Shown: positions 57,239-64,000 of the stretch, in pieces
How positions within the stretch are numbered: position 1 is the stretch's first letter
Layout of the letters: each line of letters starts with the position of its first letter
Assembly (NCBI GenBank): GCA_000024525.1
Contig: CP001769.1
Location: forward strand, 1,240,001-1,304,000
Reading direction: 5' to 3'
Origin: Spirosoma linguale DSM 74
GTDB taxonomy: Bacteria; Bacteroidota; Bacteroidia; Cytophagales; Spirosomataceae
DNA: 64,000 nt
Translations under genes and position numbers: made by a program
The notes under the pieces: generated by a model
What the model was told of the DNA's origin: nothing
The model's input: only the letters and a program-made list of their open reading frames with translations
Databases searched by the model: none

Positions 57239-57367
57239 GTGGCTGGCGCGGGCATTGGCCCGTGCCTTTTCATTTAGTCAGCGTTTGCTGACGCTTCATC
57301 CATCGCTGCACCAGCAAATGCTGGCCATAAAAAAGGCACGGGCCAATGCCCGCGCCAGCCACTTACC
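57234..57367. repeat. Three-way-junction palindrome, copy 2 (GGCTGGCGCGGGC family)
   Basis: Outer arms 57234-57270 and 57331-57367 are a perfect 37-bp stem that includes the stop codon of the hydrolase gene. Inside are two hairpins: GTCAGC/GCTGAC (57277-57282 with 57287-57292) and CCAGC/GCTGG (57311-57315 with 57320-57324), each with a 4-base loop. The 30-bp core of the arms matches copy 1 (45258-45360) at all but one base of one arm. The inner hairpins have different sequences but the same pairing pattern. It lies between convergent genes. Confidence 0.92.
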
Positions 57368-57377
57368 ACTTACCAAC

Positions 57378-58658
57378 TTACATACTTTTATACACCTTCC
57401 CATCTTTCATCACGAACTGGACGGTTTGTAGGGTTTTGATATTCTGGATAGGGTTTTCTGCTACAGCGATGATATCCGCCATTTTGCCAGTTTCAATGGA
57501 GCCAATCTGCGCGTCCATGCCCAGTAGTTTGGCGTTGGTCATCAAAGCCGCTTTGATTGCTTCTATAGGTGGCATACCGGCTTCAACCATGTATTCAAAT
57601 TCTTTGGCGTTGTAGCCGTGGATGTAAACGCCCGCATCCGTACCAAAGGCAATCTTAACACCCGCTTTGTAGGCTTTGGCAAACGTAGCCTGAATCTTGG
57701 GCCCAATAGCGAGTGCTTTGGGCGTTACCAGTGCTGGGTAGTAGCCAAAGTGCCGGGCTGAGTCGGCCGCTGTTTTACCGGCAATAATCGTGGGAACGTA
57801 GTAGGTGCCGTATTTCTTGAACAGTTCAATCGCTTCGTCATCCATCAGCGTTCCATGCTCGATTGTCTGAACACCCGCCCGAATGGCCCGTTTCATCCCT
57901 TCGGCACCGTGGGCGTGAGCTGCCACCGGGAAACCATAATCTTTGGCCGCATCGACAACCGCTTTTACTTCCTCCTCCGTAAACTGAGCGCCAGAGCCAT
58001 CTTTCGCATTGCTCAAAACGCCCCCAGTTGCCGTTATCTTGATCAAGTCCGACCCATCTTTGTAGCGTTGCCGAACCGCTTTACGGGCATCTTCGGGGCC
58101 ATTAATCACCCCTTCCATCGGACCGGGGTCGCCCATCAAATCTTTACGGTAGCCGTTCGTTGGATCGGCGTGGCCGCCCGTTGTGGCAATGGATTTGCCG
58201 ACGGTCAACACGCGAGGGCCATCCACCAGCCCGGCATTGATGGCGTTGCGTAACGAAACGTTTACGCCCGACCCGCCCAGATCGCGAACCGTTGTGAAAC
58301 CGGCCATCAGCGTTGTTTTAGCATACTGGGCGGCCTGATAGGCAATGTCAGCCTGATTCTTCGTGAAGCCATCAATGGCACCGCCCCGGCGAGTCTGGCT
58401 TTCGAGGTGAACGTGCATGTCGATGAGGCCGGGCAGAACCGTTTTCGATTTCATGTCCAGCACCCGATCCTGCCCGGCGGGCGTGGTGTATCCCTTCTGA
58501 ACAGCCGTAATTTTGTTGCCTTCAACGACAACCGTCATTTGTGGCTGGAGATTGTTACTGACGCCGTCAAAGAGGTTTCCGCAGTGGATTAAGGTGCGTT
58601 GGGCAAACAGGGGAGCAGCCAGCAACGACAAGCCAGCCAGCAGGTACATTTTTTTCAT
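57378..58658 (-). CDS. Exported metal-dependent amidohydrolase (imidazolonepropionase-like)
   Basis: 426 residues from the ATG at 58656-58658, where MKKMYLLAGLSLLAAPLFAQ is a signal peptide; an in-frame start at 58736 would hide it. Amidohydrolase metal ligands are visible: DMHVHLES, the Lys-bearing block DLIKITATGG, VAAHAHG, IEHGTLMDD and GTDAGVY. The family (prolidase/imidazolonepropionase-like, TIM barrel) includes Xaa-Pro and Xaa-Arg dipeptidases and lactonases, and the exact substrate is unknown. A strong terminator just upstream isolates it from the lipoprotein gene. Confidence 0.87.
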   Translation of the reverse strand: MKKMYLLAGLSLLAAPLFAQRTLIHCGNLFDGVSNNLQPQMTVVVEGNKITAVQKGYTTPAGQDRVLDMKSKTVLPGLIDMHVHLESQTRRGGAIDGFTKNQADIAYQAAQYAKTTLMAGFTTVRDLGGSGVNVSLRNAINAGLVDGPRVLTVGKSIATTGGHADPTNGYRKDLMGDPGPMEGVINGPEDARKAVRQRYKDGSDLIKITATGGVLSNAKDGSGAQFTEEEVKAVVDAAKDYGFPVAAHAHGAEGMKRAIRAGVQTIEHGTLMDDEAIELFKKYGTYYVPTIIAGKTAADSARHFGYYPALVTPKALAIGPKIQATFAKAYKAGVKIAFGTDAGVYIHGYNAKEFEYMVEAGMPPIEAIKAALMTNAKLLGMDAQIGSIETGKMADIIAVAENPIQNIKTLQTVQFVMKDGKVYKSM

Positions 58659-58678
58659 AAATGAAGTTAGTAGGGTAC

Positions 58679-58706
58679 AAAAAAAGCTGCAACGATAGGT
58701 TGCAGC
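58679..58706 (-). terminator. Intrinsic terminator after the small lipoprotein gene
   Basis: GCTGCAAC (58686-58693) and GTTGCAGC (58699-58706) form an 8-bp stem with a 5-base loop. On the minus strand it is followed by seven T residues (58685-58679). It lies 30 bases past the lipoprotein stop and 20 bases ahead of the amidohydrolase start codon, so that gene probably needs its own promoter or read-through. Confidence 0.8.
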
Positions 58707-58736
58707 CCTTAAAGTACGAAAACGCCCCGAGAACAC

Positions 58737-59159
58737 TTAAATTTTTGTCACCTGCACAACGGCTGTTTTAGGCTGGTTGCCGTTACTTAGCGTTGGAAGA
58801 GGAGTTACTTCACGTAAAACCACTTTATAGGTTTCACTCTTTAATGACACCGTTGTTGAGTCGGGCCGTTTGTTGGTACTACCGGGATCGGCTCCCAGTA
58901 AAAGCCGAACGGCAGTAGAATCCGAATCTTTTTTTAGTAGTAACTTAACTTTTGCCTGGCCTGCCCATATGCAAGATACATTAGGATCTGACGGGCACCG
59001 GCTATCCTGAATCGAATCGGCCCGTACAACAACATCAGAGCCAAGGCGACCTGATTGATGCAGAGCCAGCGAAATAGAATCCGCCGGGCTTGTTTCGTTG
59101 GATTTGCAGGCGAAGAAGAGAATTGTTCCGACGATGAGAAAACCAGAAAACCGTTTCAT
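58737..59159 (-). CDS. Small lipoprotein with DSRCP...CIWAG motif, function unknown
   Basis: 140 residues from the ATG at 59157-59159; an upstream ATG at 59171 adds 4 residues. A lipoprotein signal is visible (IVGTILFFACKSN, Cys near 18). The mature part has a pattern I have seen in other small Bacteroidota lipoproteins: DSRCPSDPNVSCIWAGQAKV, with two cysteines that could form a disulfide, and a C-terminal beta-rich region. I do not know a function for it. It is probably outer-membrane or periplasmic. It lies 80 bases downstream of the DUF4920 gene on the same strand, and the two may be co-expressed. Confidence 0.75.
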   Translation of the reverse strand: MKRFSGFLIVGTILFFACKSNETSPADSISLALHQSGRLGSDVVVRADSIQDSRCPSDPNVSCIWAGQAKVKLLLKKDSDSTAVRLLLGADPGSTNKRPDSTTVSLKSETYKVVLREVTPLPTLSNGNQPKTAVVQVTKI

Positions 59160-59239
59160 TGAGTGTAGCATATTCCTTGTAATTTTTTAAAGAAGACACC
59201 ACGCCTAAAAGAAGGGTTGGAAACGGTTCTATTTTTTTC

Positions 59240-59695
59240 TTATTTTTTTACGATCACCCCATCGGCCACAAAGGTCAGGGCTTTTTCCGGCTCGGTAATT
59301 TTTGCGATTTCCTCTTTGGATTTACCGGCGTCCTGAGCGAAGTGACGCAGATCGGCAACAGGTGTCGTTGTGTTTTCGGCGGTACCTTCTACAACAACGG
59401 TCTTTCCAACTATATCTTTCGGAACAAAAAAGCCATAGTCTTTAAAGGTTACGCGCATCGTTTGTCCGTCGCCGGTTTTCACCTTCATCCAGCAGCCCTT
59501 CACTTTACAAACGGACTCGACAGTGCCTTCGACTTTAGCGGGCATTTCTTTTTTGTCGGCCATTTTTGTGGCTAATTCCGTGGCTGGCAGGGCACCTGAT
59601 GCCGTGATTTTTTTGCCGTGATAGCTATTCTCCGTTTGTGCAAATACACCAAACGAGACGGCAACGAGTAGACTGGTGAGCAGGATGGTCTTCAT
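59240..59695 (-). CDS. DUF4920 domain protein, exported
   Basis: 151 residues with a signal peptide cleaved after FGVFAQ (near residue 20). The remainder matches DUF4920: KVEGTVESVCKVKGCWMKV, GQTMRVTFKDYGFFVPKDI and a beta-rich OB-like fold. The KVKGCW motif with two cysteines is conserved in the family and might bind metal or haem, but no activity is known. It is divergent from the M13 peptidase gene across a 126-base region. Confidence 0.85.
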   Translation of the reverse strand: MKTILLTSLLVAVSFGVFAQTENSYHGKKITASGALPATELATKMADKKEMPAKVEGTVESVCKVKGCWMKVKTGDGQTMRVTFKDYGFFVPKDIVGKTVVVEGTAENTTTPVADLRHFAQDAGKSKEEIAKITEPEKALTFVADGVIVKK

Positions 59696-59821
59696 GATTT
59701 ACTTGTTGGTTTCGAGTGTATTGTTGATAACCGTATTTACGTTGATGAGTCAAGTCGACCTGTACGATATGGTTATATTTACACTCAAAATTACCAAATC
59801 CACTGCATTTACAAACCCCGT
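59696..59821. promoter_or_regulatory. Divergent promoter region (DUF4920 / M13 peptidase)
   Basis: The 126-base gap has TATATTTA (about 59772-59779) on the plus strand, one base from the TAnnTTTG motif, about 45 bases upstream of the peptidase start. No repeat was recognised. Confidence 0.3.
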
Positions 59822-61861
59822 ATGAACCTCATTCCAAAAATTCTGTTTACGGCGCTCTCGGTAGTCGCCGTAGCCGCCTGCCAGCAAAAAGAAGAAACTA
59901 CTACCCGAACGTCGTTTTTCGATAAATCAGGGATGGACACAACCGTGAGCCCCGGCGATGACTTTTTTACCTATGCCAATGGCAAGTGGGTTAAGGAGAC
60001 GAAAATCCCCGACGACCAGACCGGTTGGGGTTCCTTCAATACACTCTACGAAGAGAATCTACAAAAGACCAAGACTATTCTTATCGAAGCGTCTGCATCG
60101 AATGCCAAAGCGGGTAGCATCGAGCAGAAAGTGGGTGATTTTTATGCCAGCGGTCTGGATACAACAACAATTGATAAACTAGGCTACGAGCCGCTGAAAG
60201 CCGAACTGGCCAAAATTGAAGCGATTAAAGATTATAAAGAGGCATTGAACTACCTGGCTGCCAGTCCAGGCAATCCGGGTGGTAAGTTCATTGGCTATTA
60301 CGTTGGTGCCGATGACCGGCAGAGTACTATCAACCGAATAAACTTCGGTCAGGCAGGGCTTAGTTTACCGGAAAAGGACTACTACACCAAGACGGATGAG
60401 TCGACAAAGAAGATTCGGGCGGCCTTTCTCAACTACGCGGCTAAATTATTTACGCTTGTGGGGGTAGACTCTCTTTCCGCCAAAACGAAAGCCAATACAA
60501 TCCTAGCCTTCGAAACGGCCCTCGCCCAATCGCACAAGGAACAGGCCGATTTGCGTGATCCGGTGGCGAATTACAACAAATTTGCCGTTGCCGATCTCAC
60601 AAAGCAGATGCCTAACCTCAACTGGCGGGCGTTGCTGAACACCATGAAACTGAACAGCGTCGACTCGGTGCTAATGGGCCAACCCGGCTATTACAAGGCG
60701 CTGGATAAAGTCCTGCCAACGGTGCCCATTAGTGAACTGAAAGATAAACTGGTTTTTGACCTGCTGGATGAAAATGCCAGACTGTTAAGTGAGCCCTTTG
60801 AAAAGGCCCGGTATGAGTTTTATGGCCGAACGCTCTATGGTCAACCCAAACAGGCGGACCGCTGGAAACGCGTTACTCAATATGTCGACCGTGGGTTAGG
60901 CGAAGCGCTGGGGCAGTTATGGGTGAAAAAATACTTCCCGGCCGAAGCTAAAGAACGGATGCTTACGCTGGTGAACAACCTGCAAAAAGTATATCGGGAG
61001 CGGATTGAAAAGCTGGACTGGATGGCACCGGAAACCAAAAAGGTGGCTTTGATTAAACTAGACCGGTTTGTAAAGAAGATCGGCTACCCCGATAAGTGGA
61101 AAGATTACTCTGATGTGACCATAAAGCGGGACGATTTCTATGGCAACGTTCAGCAAACGTACATCCATCACGTAAAGGAAGATTTTGCCAAGATCAACAA
61201 ACCTGTCGACCGGGCCGAGTGGATGATGACACCGCCAACGGTGAATGCCTATGCCAATCCCACAAACAACGAAATCGTTTTTCCGGCGGGTATCCTGCAA
61301 TTTCCCTTCTTCGATAAAGACGCCGACGATGCAATAAACTACGGCGCCATTGGCATGGTGATCGGCCATGAAATGACCCACCTCTTCGACGATCAGGGTC
61401 GCCAGTACGATGCTAACGGTAACCTGCGCGATTGGTGGACCAAGGCCGATGCTGAGCGATTCAATACCAAAACGCAGGCCGTTGTCAATCAATATAACAA
61501 CTTTACGGTGCTGGATAATTTGCACCTGAACGGTCGCCTAACGCTGGGCGAAAACCTCGCCGATCTGGGCGGTATTACGCTGGCTTACCAGGCGTTCAAG
61601 CTAACCAAGCAAGGCCAGGGCAACGAGAAAATCGACGGTTTTACCCCCGACCAGCGGTTCTTTCTGGGCTTCGCGCAAGTTTGGCGTACCAAAGTCCGTG
61701 ACGAATCTCTGCGCGTCCGGGTGGCTACGGACCCCCATTCGCCGGACAAGTTTCGGGTGAATGGGCCGCTTACCAACTTCGCCCCGTTTTACGCGGCTTT
61801 CAACGTGAAGCCGGGACAAAAGCTGTATAAACCGGAAGTGCAGCAGGCTAAGGTTTGGTGA
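59822..61861 (+). CDS. M13-family (neprilysin-like) metallopeptidase lipoprotein
   Basis: 679 residues, the usual length for M13. A lipoprotein signal ends in VAVAACQQK (Cys20). The zinc site HEMTH is at residues 516-520, with the third ligand in GENLADLGG, and NAYANPTNNEIVFPAGILQ is the substrate-cleft motif of PepO/neprilysin-type enzymes. It should be anchored in the outer membrane or periplasm and cleave oligopeptides. It is transcribed alone, divergently from DUF4920, and ends 4 bases before a 32-bp palindrome. Confidence 0.93.
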   Translation: MNLIPKILFTALSVVAVAACQQKEETTTRTSFFDKSGMDTTVSPGDDFFTYANGKWVKETKIPDDQTGWGSFNTLYEENLQKTKTILIEASASNAKAGSIEQKVGDFYASGLDTTTIDKLGYEPLKAELAKIEAIKDYKEALNYLAASPGNPGGKFIGYYVGADDRQSTINRINFGQAGLSLPEKDYYTKTDESTKKIRAAFLNYAAKLFTLVGVDSLSAKTKANTILAFETALAQSHKEQADLRDPVANYNKFAVADLTKQMPNLNWRALLNTMKLNSVDSVLMGQPGYYKALDKVLPTVPISELKDKLVFDLLDENARLLSEPFEKARYEFYGRTLYGQPKQADRWKRVTQYVDRGLGEALGQLWVKKYFPAEAKERMLTLVNNLQKVYRERIEKLDWMAPETKKVALIKLDRFVKKIGYPDKWKDYSDVTIKRDDFYGNVQQTYIHHVKEDFAKINKPVDRAEWMMTPPTVNAYANPTNNEIVFPAGILQFPFFDKDADDAINYGAIGMVIGHEMTHLFDDQGRQYDANGNLRDWWTKADAERFNTKTQAVVNQYNNFTVLDNLHLNGRLTLGENLADLGGITLAYQAFKLTKQGQGNEKIDGFTPDQRFFLGFAQVWRTKVRDESLRVRVATDPHSPDKFRVNGPLTNFAPFYAAFNVKPGQKLYKPEVQQAKVW

Positions 61862-61865
61862 GGAT

Positions 61866-61932
61866 GTTGACAGCGTTGGGTTTTAAACGCCATATCTCAA
61901 AGATATGGCGTTTAAAACCCAACGCTGTCAAC
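61866..61932. repeat. Perfect 32-bp palindrome between convergent genes
   Basis: Arms 61866-61897 and 61901-61932 are perfectly complementary with a 3-base loop (CAA). It occupies nearly the whole 79-base gap between the M13 peptidase stop (61861) and the spore-photoproduct-lyase-like stop (61941). No T-run flanks it. Its sequence is unrelated to the other palindromes of the window. Confidence 0.92.
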
Positions 61933-61940
61933 CCTGGAAA

Positions 61941-63152
61941 TCAGGTCCAGTACAGAATTGGGGCCTTGGGGAAACGCTTCGTCCATTCGGCATAGAAAAA
62001 GGCTTTCATTTCCCTCATCTCGTCGGGCCGGTACACGTACTTGGTGCCCCCGAATTTGTTACGCTTTTCCGAACGCGTTGCTTCATCCATATCGAGCGAG
62101 GTATTCGGATACCACTGCAACAAAATGTCTTTAGAGCCGGGAGTGAAGCGATGGCTGATGAACTCGACATTCATATCGACCGCTTCGCCACCCTGCGCAA
62201 AGTCCAGGACTTCGGCCATGCGGTCGAGTAGAGCGGTGTAGTGTTCGCGCCAGGCGGGAATGGGCATGATGGGCGCAATGACCAACCCAATGGGGTAGCC
62301 ACCACCACCCAGTTCTTTCGACATCGCCAGCTTGCGAATACCCTGCAGCCGGGCTTCAACAGAAGCTGTGCCGCCTTCGAGACGACGGGCAATTGCGTCG
62401 GCGTTGAGGCTGACCCGGGCGCGGGTGTGGCCGTTGTGTGGCAGGTTCAGTAGACTATCAACCTGGTCGTATTTCGTTACAAAACGCAATTCCGCCATCT
62501 CCCGCGTGCCGTAATACCGGATGCACTCCGCCATGCTTCCCGTCAGGTGCTCGATCCCCAAAACATCGGTATAGCAACTCACCTCGAAGGTTGTAGGGCG
62601 ATTCGCACCATCCTGACCGGTGGTAGACCCCTGCCAGGTTCGATTGGGGGGGTAGGTGCCCTCGTAGGTGGCCGTATGGGCAAGCATTTTAGGGAGGTTA
62701 GCGTAGGCCCGCACAACCGGCGGCCCGGACAGGCTACCGGCCAGATAACAATACTGGCAATGCGCCGGACAACCTTCGGCCAGATTCATCTGCCAATCTG
62801 CGGAGGGAGGAATGGGCTGGAGCTTGAAGGCGCCGGGAGGAGCATTGACGATGGCCAGTGTGTTCTTGGCATTTCGGTACGTCTCACGTTCGTCGGCACC
62901 CCGCAAGCCTGTAATGCGGTTATTTTTGGAAATTTCAATGGGCAGATCAAGCGCTGAAATACGCTCGTACATCGCCTGGCCAAAGGGTTCGTTAAGGGCG
63001 TCGGCGGTGAAAATAACCCGCTTCGGCATCCATAGCCGGGCCGATTTTGTCAGCGGTTCAGGAGTTGATTTTTGTACGGGTGTTGCAGTTAGCTCAGGTA
63101 TCATAACGGAGTAGAAAGGGTAAGATGGAGCGTTTTGAACAGGCTTATCCAT
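61941..63152 (-). CDS. Radical SAM protein, spore photoproduct lyase family
   Basis: 403 residues from the ATG at 63152; a start at 63104 (M17) is also possible. The radical-SAM cluster motif is C128-x3-C132-x2-C135 (GCPAHCQYCYL). C193 in VSCYTDVLGIEHLTG matches the catalytic hydrogen-donor cysteine of SplB (the ACTSD region in Bacillus), and RFVTKYDQVDSLL, ISHRFTPGSKD and KYVYRPDEMREM are further family blocks. SplB reverses the UV spore photoproduct in DNA. This organism has no sign of sporulation, so the enzyme may repair an equivalent lesion or do another job. An insertion about 163-188 (TYPPNRTWQG...) is longer than in SplB. Confidence 0.88.
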   Translation of the reverse strand: MDKPVQNAPSYPFYSVMIPELTATPVQKSTPEPLTKSARLWMPKRVIFTADALNEPFGQAMYERISALDLPIEISKNNRITGLRGADERETYRNAKNTLAIVNAPPGAFKLQPIPPSADWQMNLAEGCPAHCQYCYLAGSLSGPPVVRAYANLPKMLAHTATYEGTYPPNRTWQGSTTGQDGANRPTTFEVSCYTDVLGIEHLTGSMAECIRYYGTREMAELRFVTKYDQVDSLLNLPHNGHTRARVSLNADAIARRLEGGTASVEARLQGIRKLAMSKELGGGGYPIGLVIAPIMPIPAWREHYTALLDRMAEVLDFAQGGEAVDMNVEFISHRFTPGSKDILLQWYPNTSLDMDEATRSEKRNKFGGTKYVYRPDEMREMKAFFYAEWTKRFPKAPILYWT

Positions 63153-63325
63153 CTGTATCTATAACACATAATTGAGTCGTATGAATCCCTGATAAGTGAA
63201 TTAGTTTATGGTATATATAATTGATTTTCAATATGTTGTCTGGTGTATTTTGTTTTTTTAGTTAGAGTGGTATCGCGATGGCGTACCGTTTGGGGTGGGT
63301 GATGTTGAAACAAGTAGTTAACCGT
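63153..63325. promoter_or_regulatory. Divergent region (SPL-like / DinB-like)
   Basis: A 173-base, strongly AT-rich gap with TATATATAATTG and T-runs. It must hold promoters in both directions, but no full -33/-7 pair was convincing. Confidence 0.3.
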
Positions 63326-63844
63326 ATGAAAGCACAGGAAATCAATATTCAGAACCAGTTGCGCGGGGATTGTGCAGCATTTATAAAATGGGCAGACACC
63401 TTATCTGACGAGCGGTTTATGGCACAGGTAGATAGGAAATGGTCTGTGGCCGAGGTCATGCAGCATCTGTATCTGTCGGCTCGTCCGGTAGCCCGGTTGC
63501 TGGTTGGGCCGCGTGACGTACTAAACCAGTGGGGAAAGCCGGAAGTGCCGGTCAGAGGCTACGACGAAGTTGCGCAGGCATACAAAAATATTCTGGCTAC
63601 CGGTGTGAAAGCGCCCGCAGGCATGTCGCCCCGCCCGGAAGATACACAAATCGGACGTAGCGACATGGTGAAGCGATTTGAAGGTATTTATGATGACCTG
63701 ATTAGTGCCGTAGAAGTTTGGCCGCTACACGAACTGGATGAATACTGCATTCCTCACCCCGTGCTCGGCAAACTATCCGTTCGTGAAATGCTTTATTTCA
63801 CGAGTATACACACGCAGCACCATCTGGGGTTGGTAAAGCTGTAG
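63326..63844 (+). CDS. DinB-like (YfiT/DUF1572-type) four-helix protein
   Basis: 172 residues from the ATG at 63326; an in-frame ATG at 63278 adds 16 residues and is less likely. The four-helix DinB_2 pattern is visible: WSVAEVMQHLYLS carries the first metal-type His, and the C-terminal SIHTQHHLGLVKL supplies the HxxHH-type pair. Members are metal-dependent hydrolases or thiol (bacillithiol-type) S-transferases. The specific role is unknown. Its last codons are part of the left arm of a 55-bp palindrome. Confidence 0.82.
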   Translation: MKAQEINIQNQLRGDCAAFIKWADTLSDERFMAQVDRKWSVAEVMQHLYLSARPVARLLVGPRDVLNQWGKPEVPVRGYDEVAQAYKNILATGVKAPAGMSPRPEDTQIGRSDMVKRFEGIYDDLISAVEVWPLHELDEYCIPHPVLGKLSVREMLYFTSIHTQHHLGLVKL

Positions 63845-63957
63845 TGCCGACCGTCGATGCGTCGAACCGTCCCGGTCGGGTGTATATGACGTTACTGGTG
63901 TCACACCCGGCCGGGACGGTTCGACGCATCGACGGTCGGCACTACAGCTTTACCAAC
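63829..63957. repeat. Large palindrome, 55-bp arms, spanning two stop codons
   Basis: Arms 63829-63883 and 63903-63957 pair at 54 of 55 positions around a 19-base loop. The stem includes the last five codons and stop of the DinB-like gene and the last codon and stop of the minus-strand gene on the right. The inner part shares CCGACCGTC...CCGGTCGGG words with the palindrome at 37523-37598, here interrupted by a 16-base insertion. Confidence 0.92.
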
Positions 63958-64000
63958 GCACCGACTGAAATTTCCAGCCGGGTTGTACTTTCTGCATTTC
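63950..64000 (-). CDS. C-terminal end of an unidentified protein (partial)
   Basis: On the minus strand the window edge reads 16 in-frame codons (EMQKVQPGWKFQSVRW) followed by TAA at 63952-63950. The residues look like natural protein, and the stop falls inside the palindrome, as with other convergent genes here. Too little is visible to name a family. Confidence 0.45.
   Translation of the reverse strand, partial: EMQKVQPGWKFQSVRW

Noticed and set aside
45241..57367. CRISPR-like repeat (two distant copies of a 30-bp palindromic repeat)
   Set aside because: Copies are 12 kb apart, there are no regular spacers and no cas genes; they are dispersed palindromic elements.

Overview
The window looks like chromosome from a Cytophagales bacterium, most probably Spirosoma or a close relative (phylum Bacteroidota). 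This rests on protein content recognised from memory (Amj-type flippase, DUF1501/DUF1553 pair, DUF4920, multi-PAS/GAF hybrid kinases, LytTR regulator), weak ribosome binding sites, and several matches to the Bacteroidota -7 promoter motif TAnnTTTG. No database search was possible. I saw no rRNA, tRNA, insertion sequence, phage gene or CRISPR array. The DNA reads as a stable core/accessory mosaic, with one dense signalling island.

Layout. 1-7463: NUDIX hydrolase (cut by the window edge), FAD dehydrogenase, secreted GH105 glycosidase, GMC oxidoreductase, glutaryl-CoA-dehydrogenase-like enzyme. 7536-33097: a glycosyltransferase-like protein with altered catalytic motifs, then 13 consecutive His-Asp signalling genes. 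These comprise seven histidine kinases (two giant hybrids with three receiver domains each), three receiver-type regulators of which only one has a DNA-binding domain (LytTR), two CheR methyltransferases and one receiver-less CheB methylesterase. No CheA, CheW or chemoreceptor is present. A minus-strand half (8975-22485) and a plus-strand half (23036-33097) diverge from a 550-base AT-rich control region. 33240-44403: ABC exporter, Amj flippase, DUF1501/PSD1 pair and a ribose-type sugar ABC importer. 44473-49354: housekeeping genes (YycJ-like, folA, YdjC-type deacetylase, fmt, greA, HIT). 49469-57238: a hexuronate catabolism cluster (uxaB, kdgK, MFS transporter / uxuA, uxaC) plus an epoxide-hydrolase-like enzyme. 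57378-64000: amidohydrolase, small lipoprotein, DUF4920 protein, M13 metallopeptidase, spore-photoproduct-lyase-like radical SAM protein, DinB-like protein and the last 16 codons of another gene.

The most striking non-coding feature is a set of long, often perfect palindromes immediately 3' of genes. Seven of the eight convergent gene junctions carry one, some stems swallow both stop codons, and none lies in a divergent promoter region. At least two sequence families recur. One family folds as a 30-37 bp outer stem with two inner hairpins whose sequences differ between copies while pairing is kept. A second non-coding candidate is a roughly 185-nt RNA or attenuated leader ahead of greA, bounded by a perfect TAnnTTTG motif and a strong intrinsic terminator.
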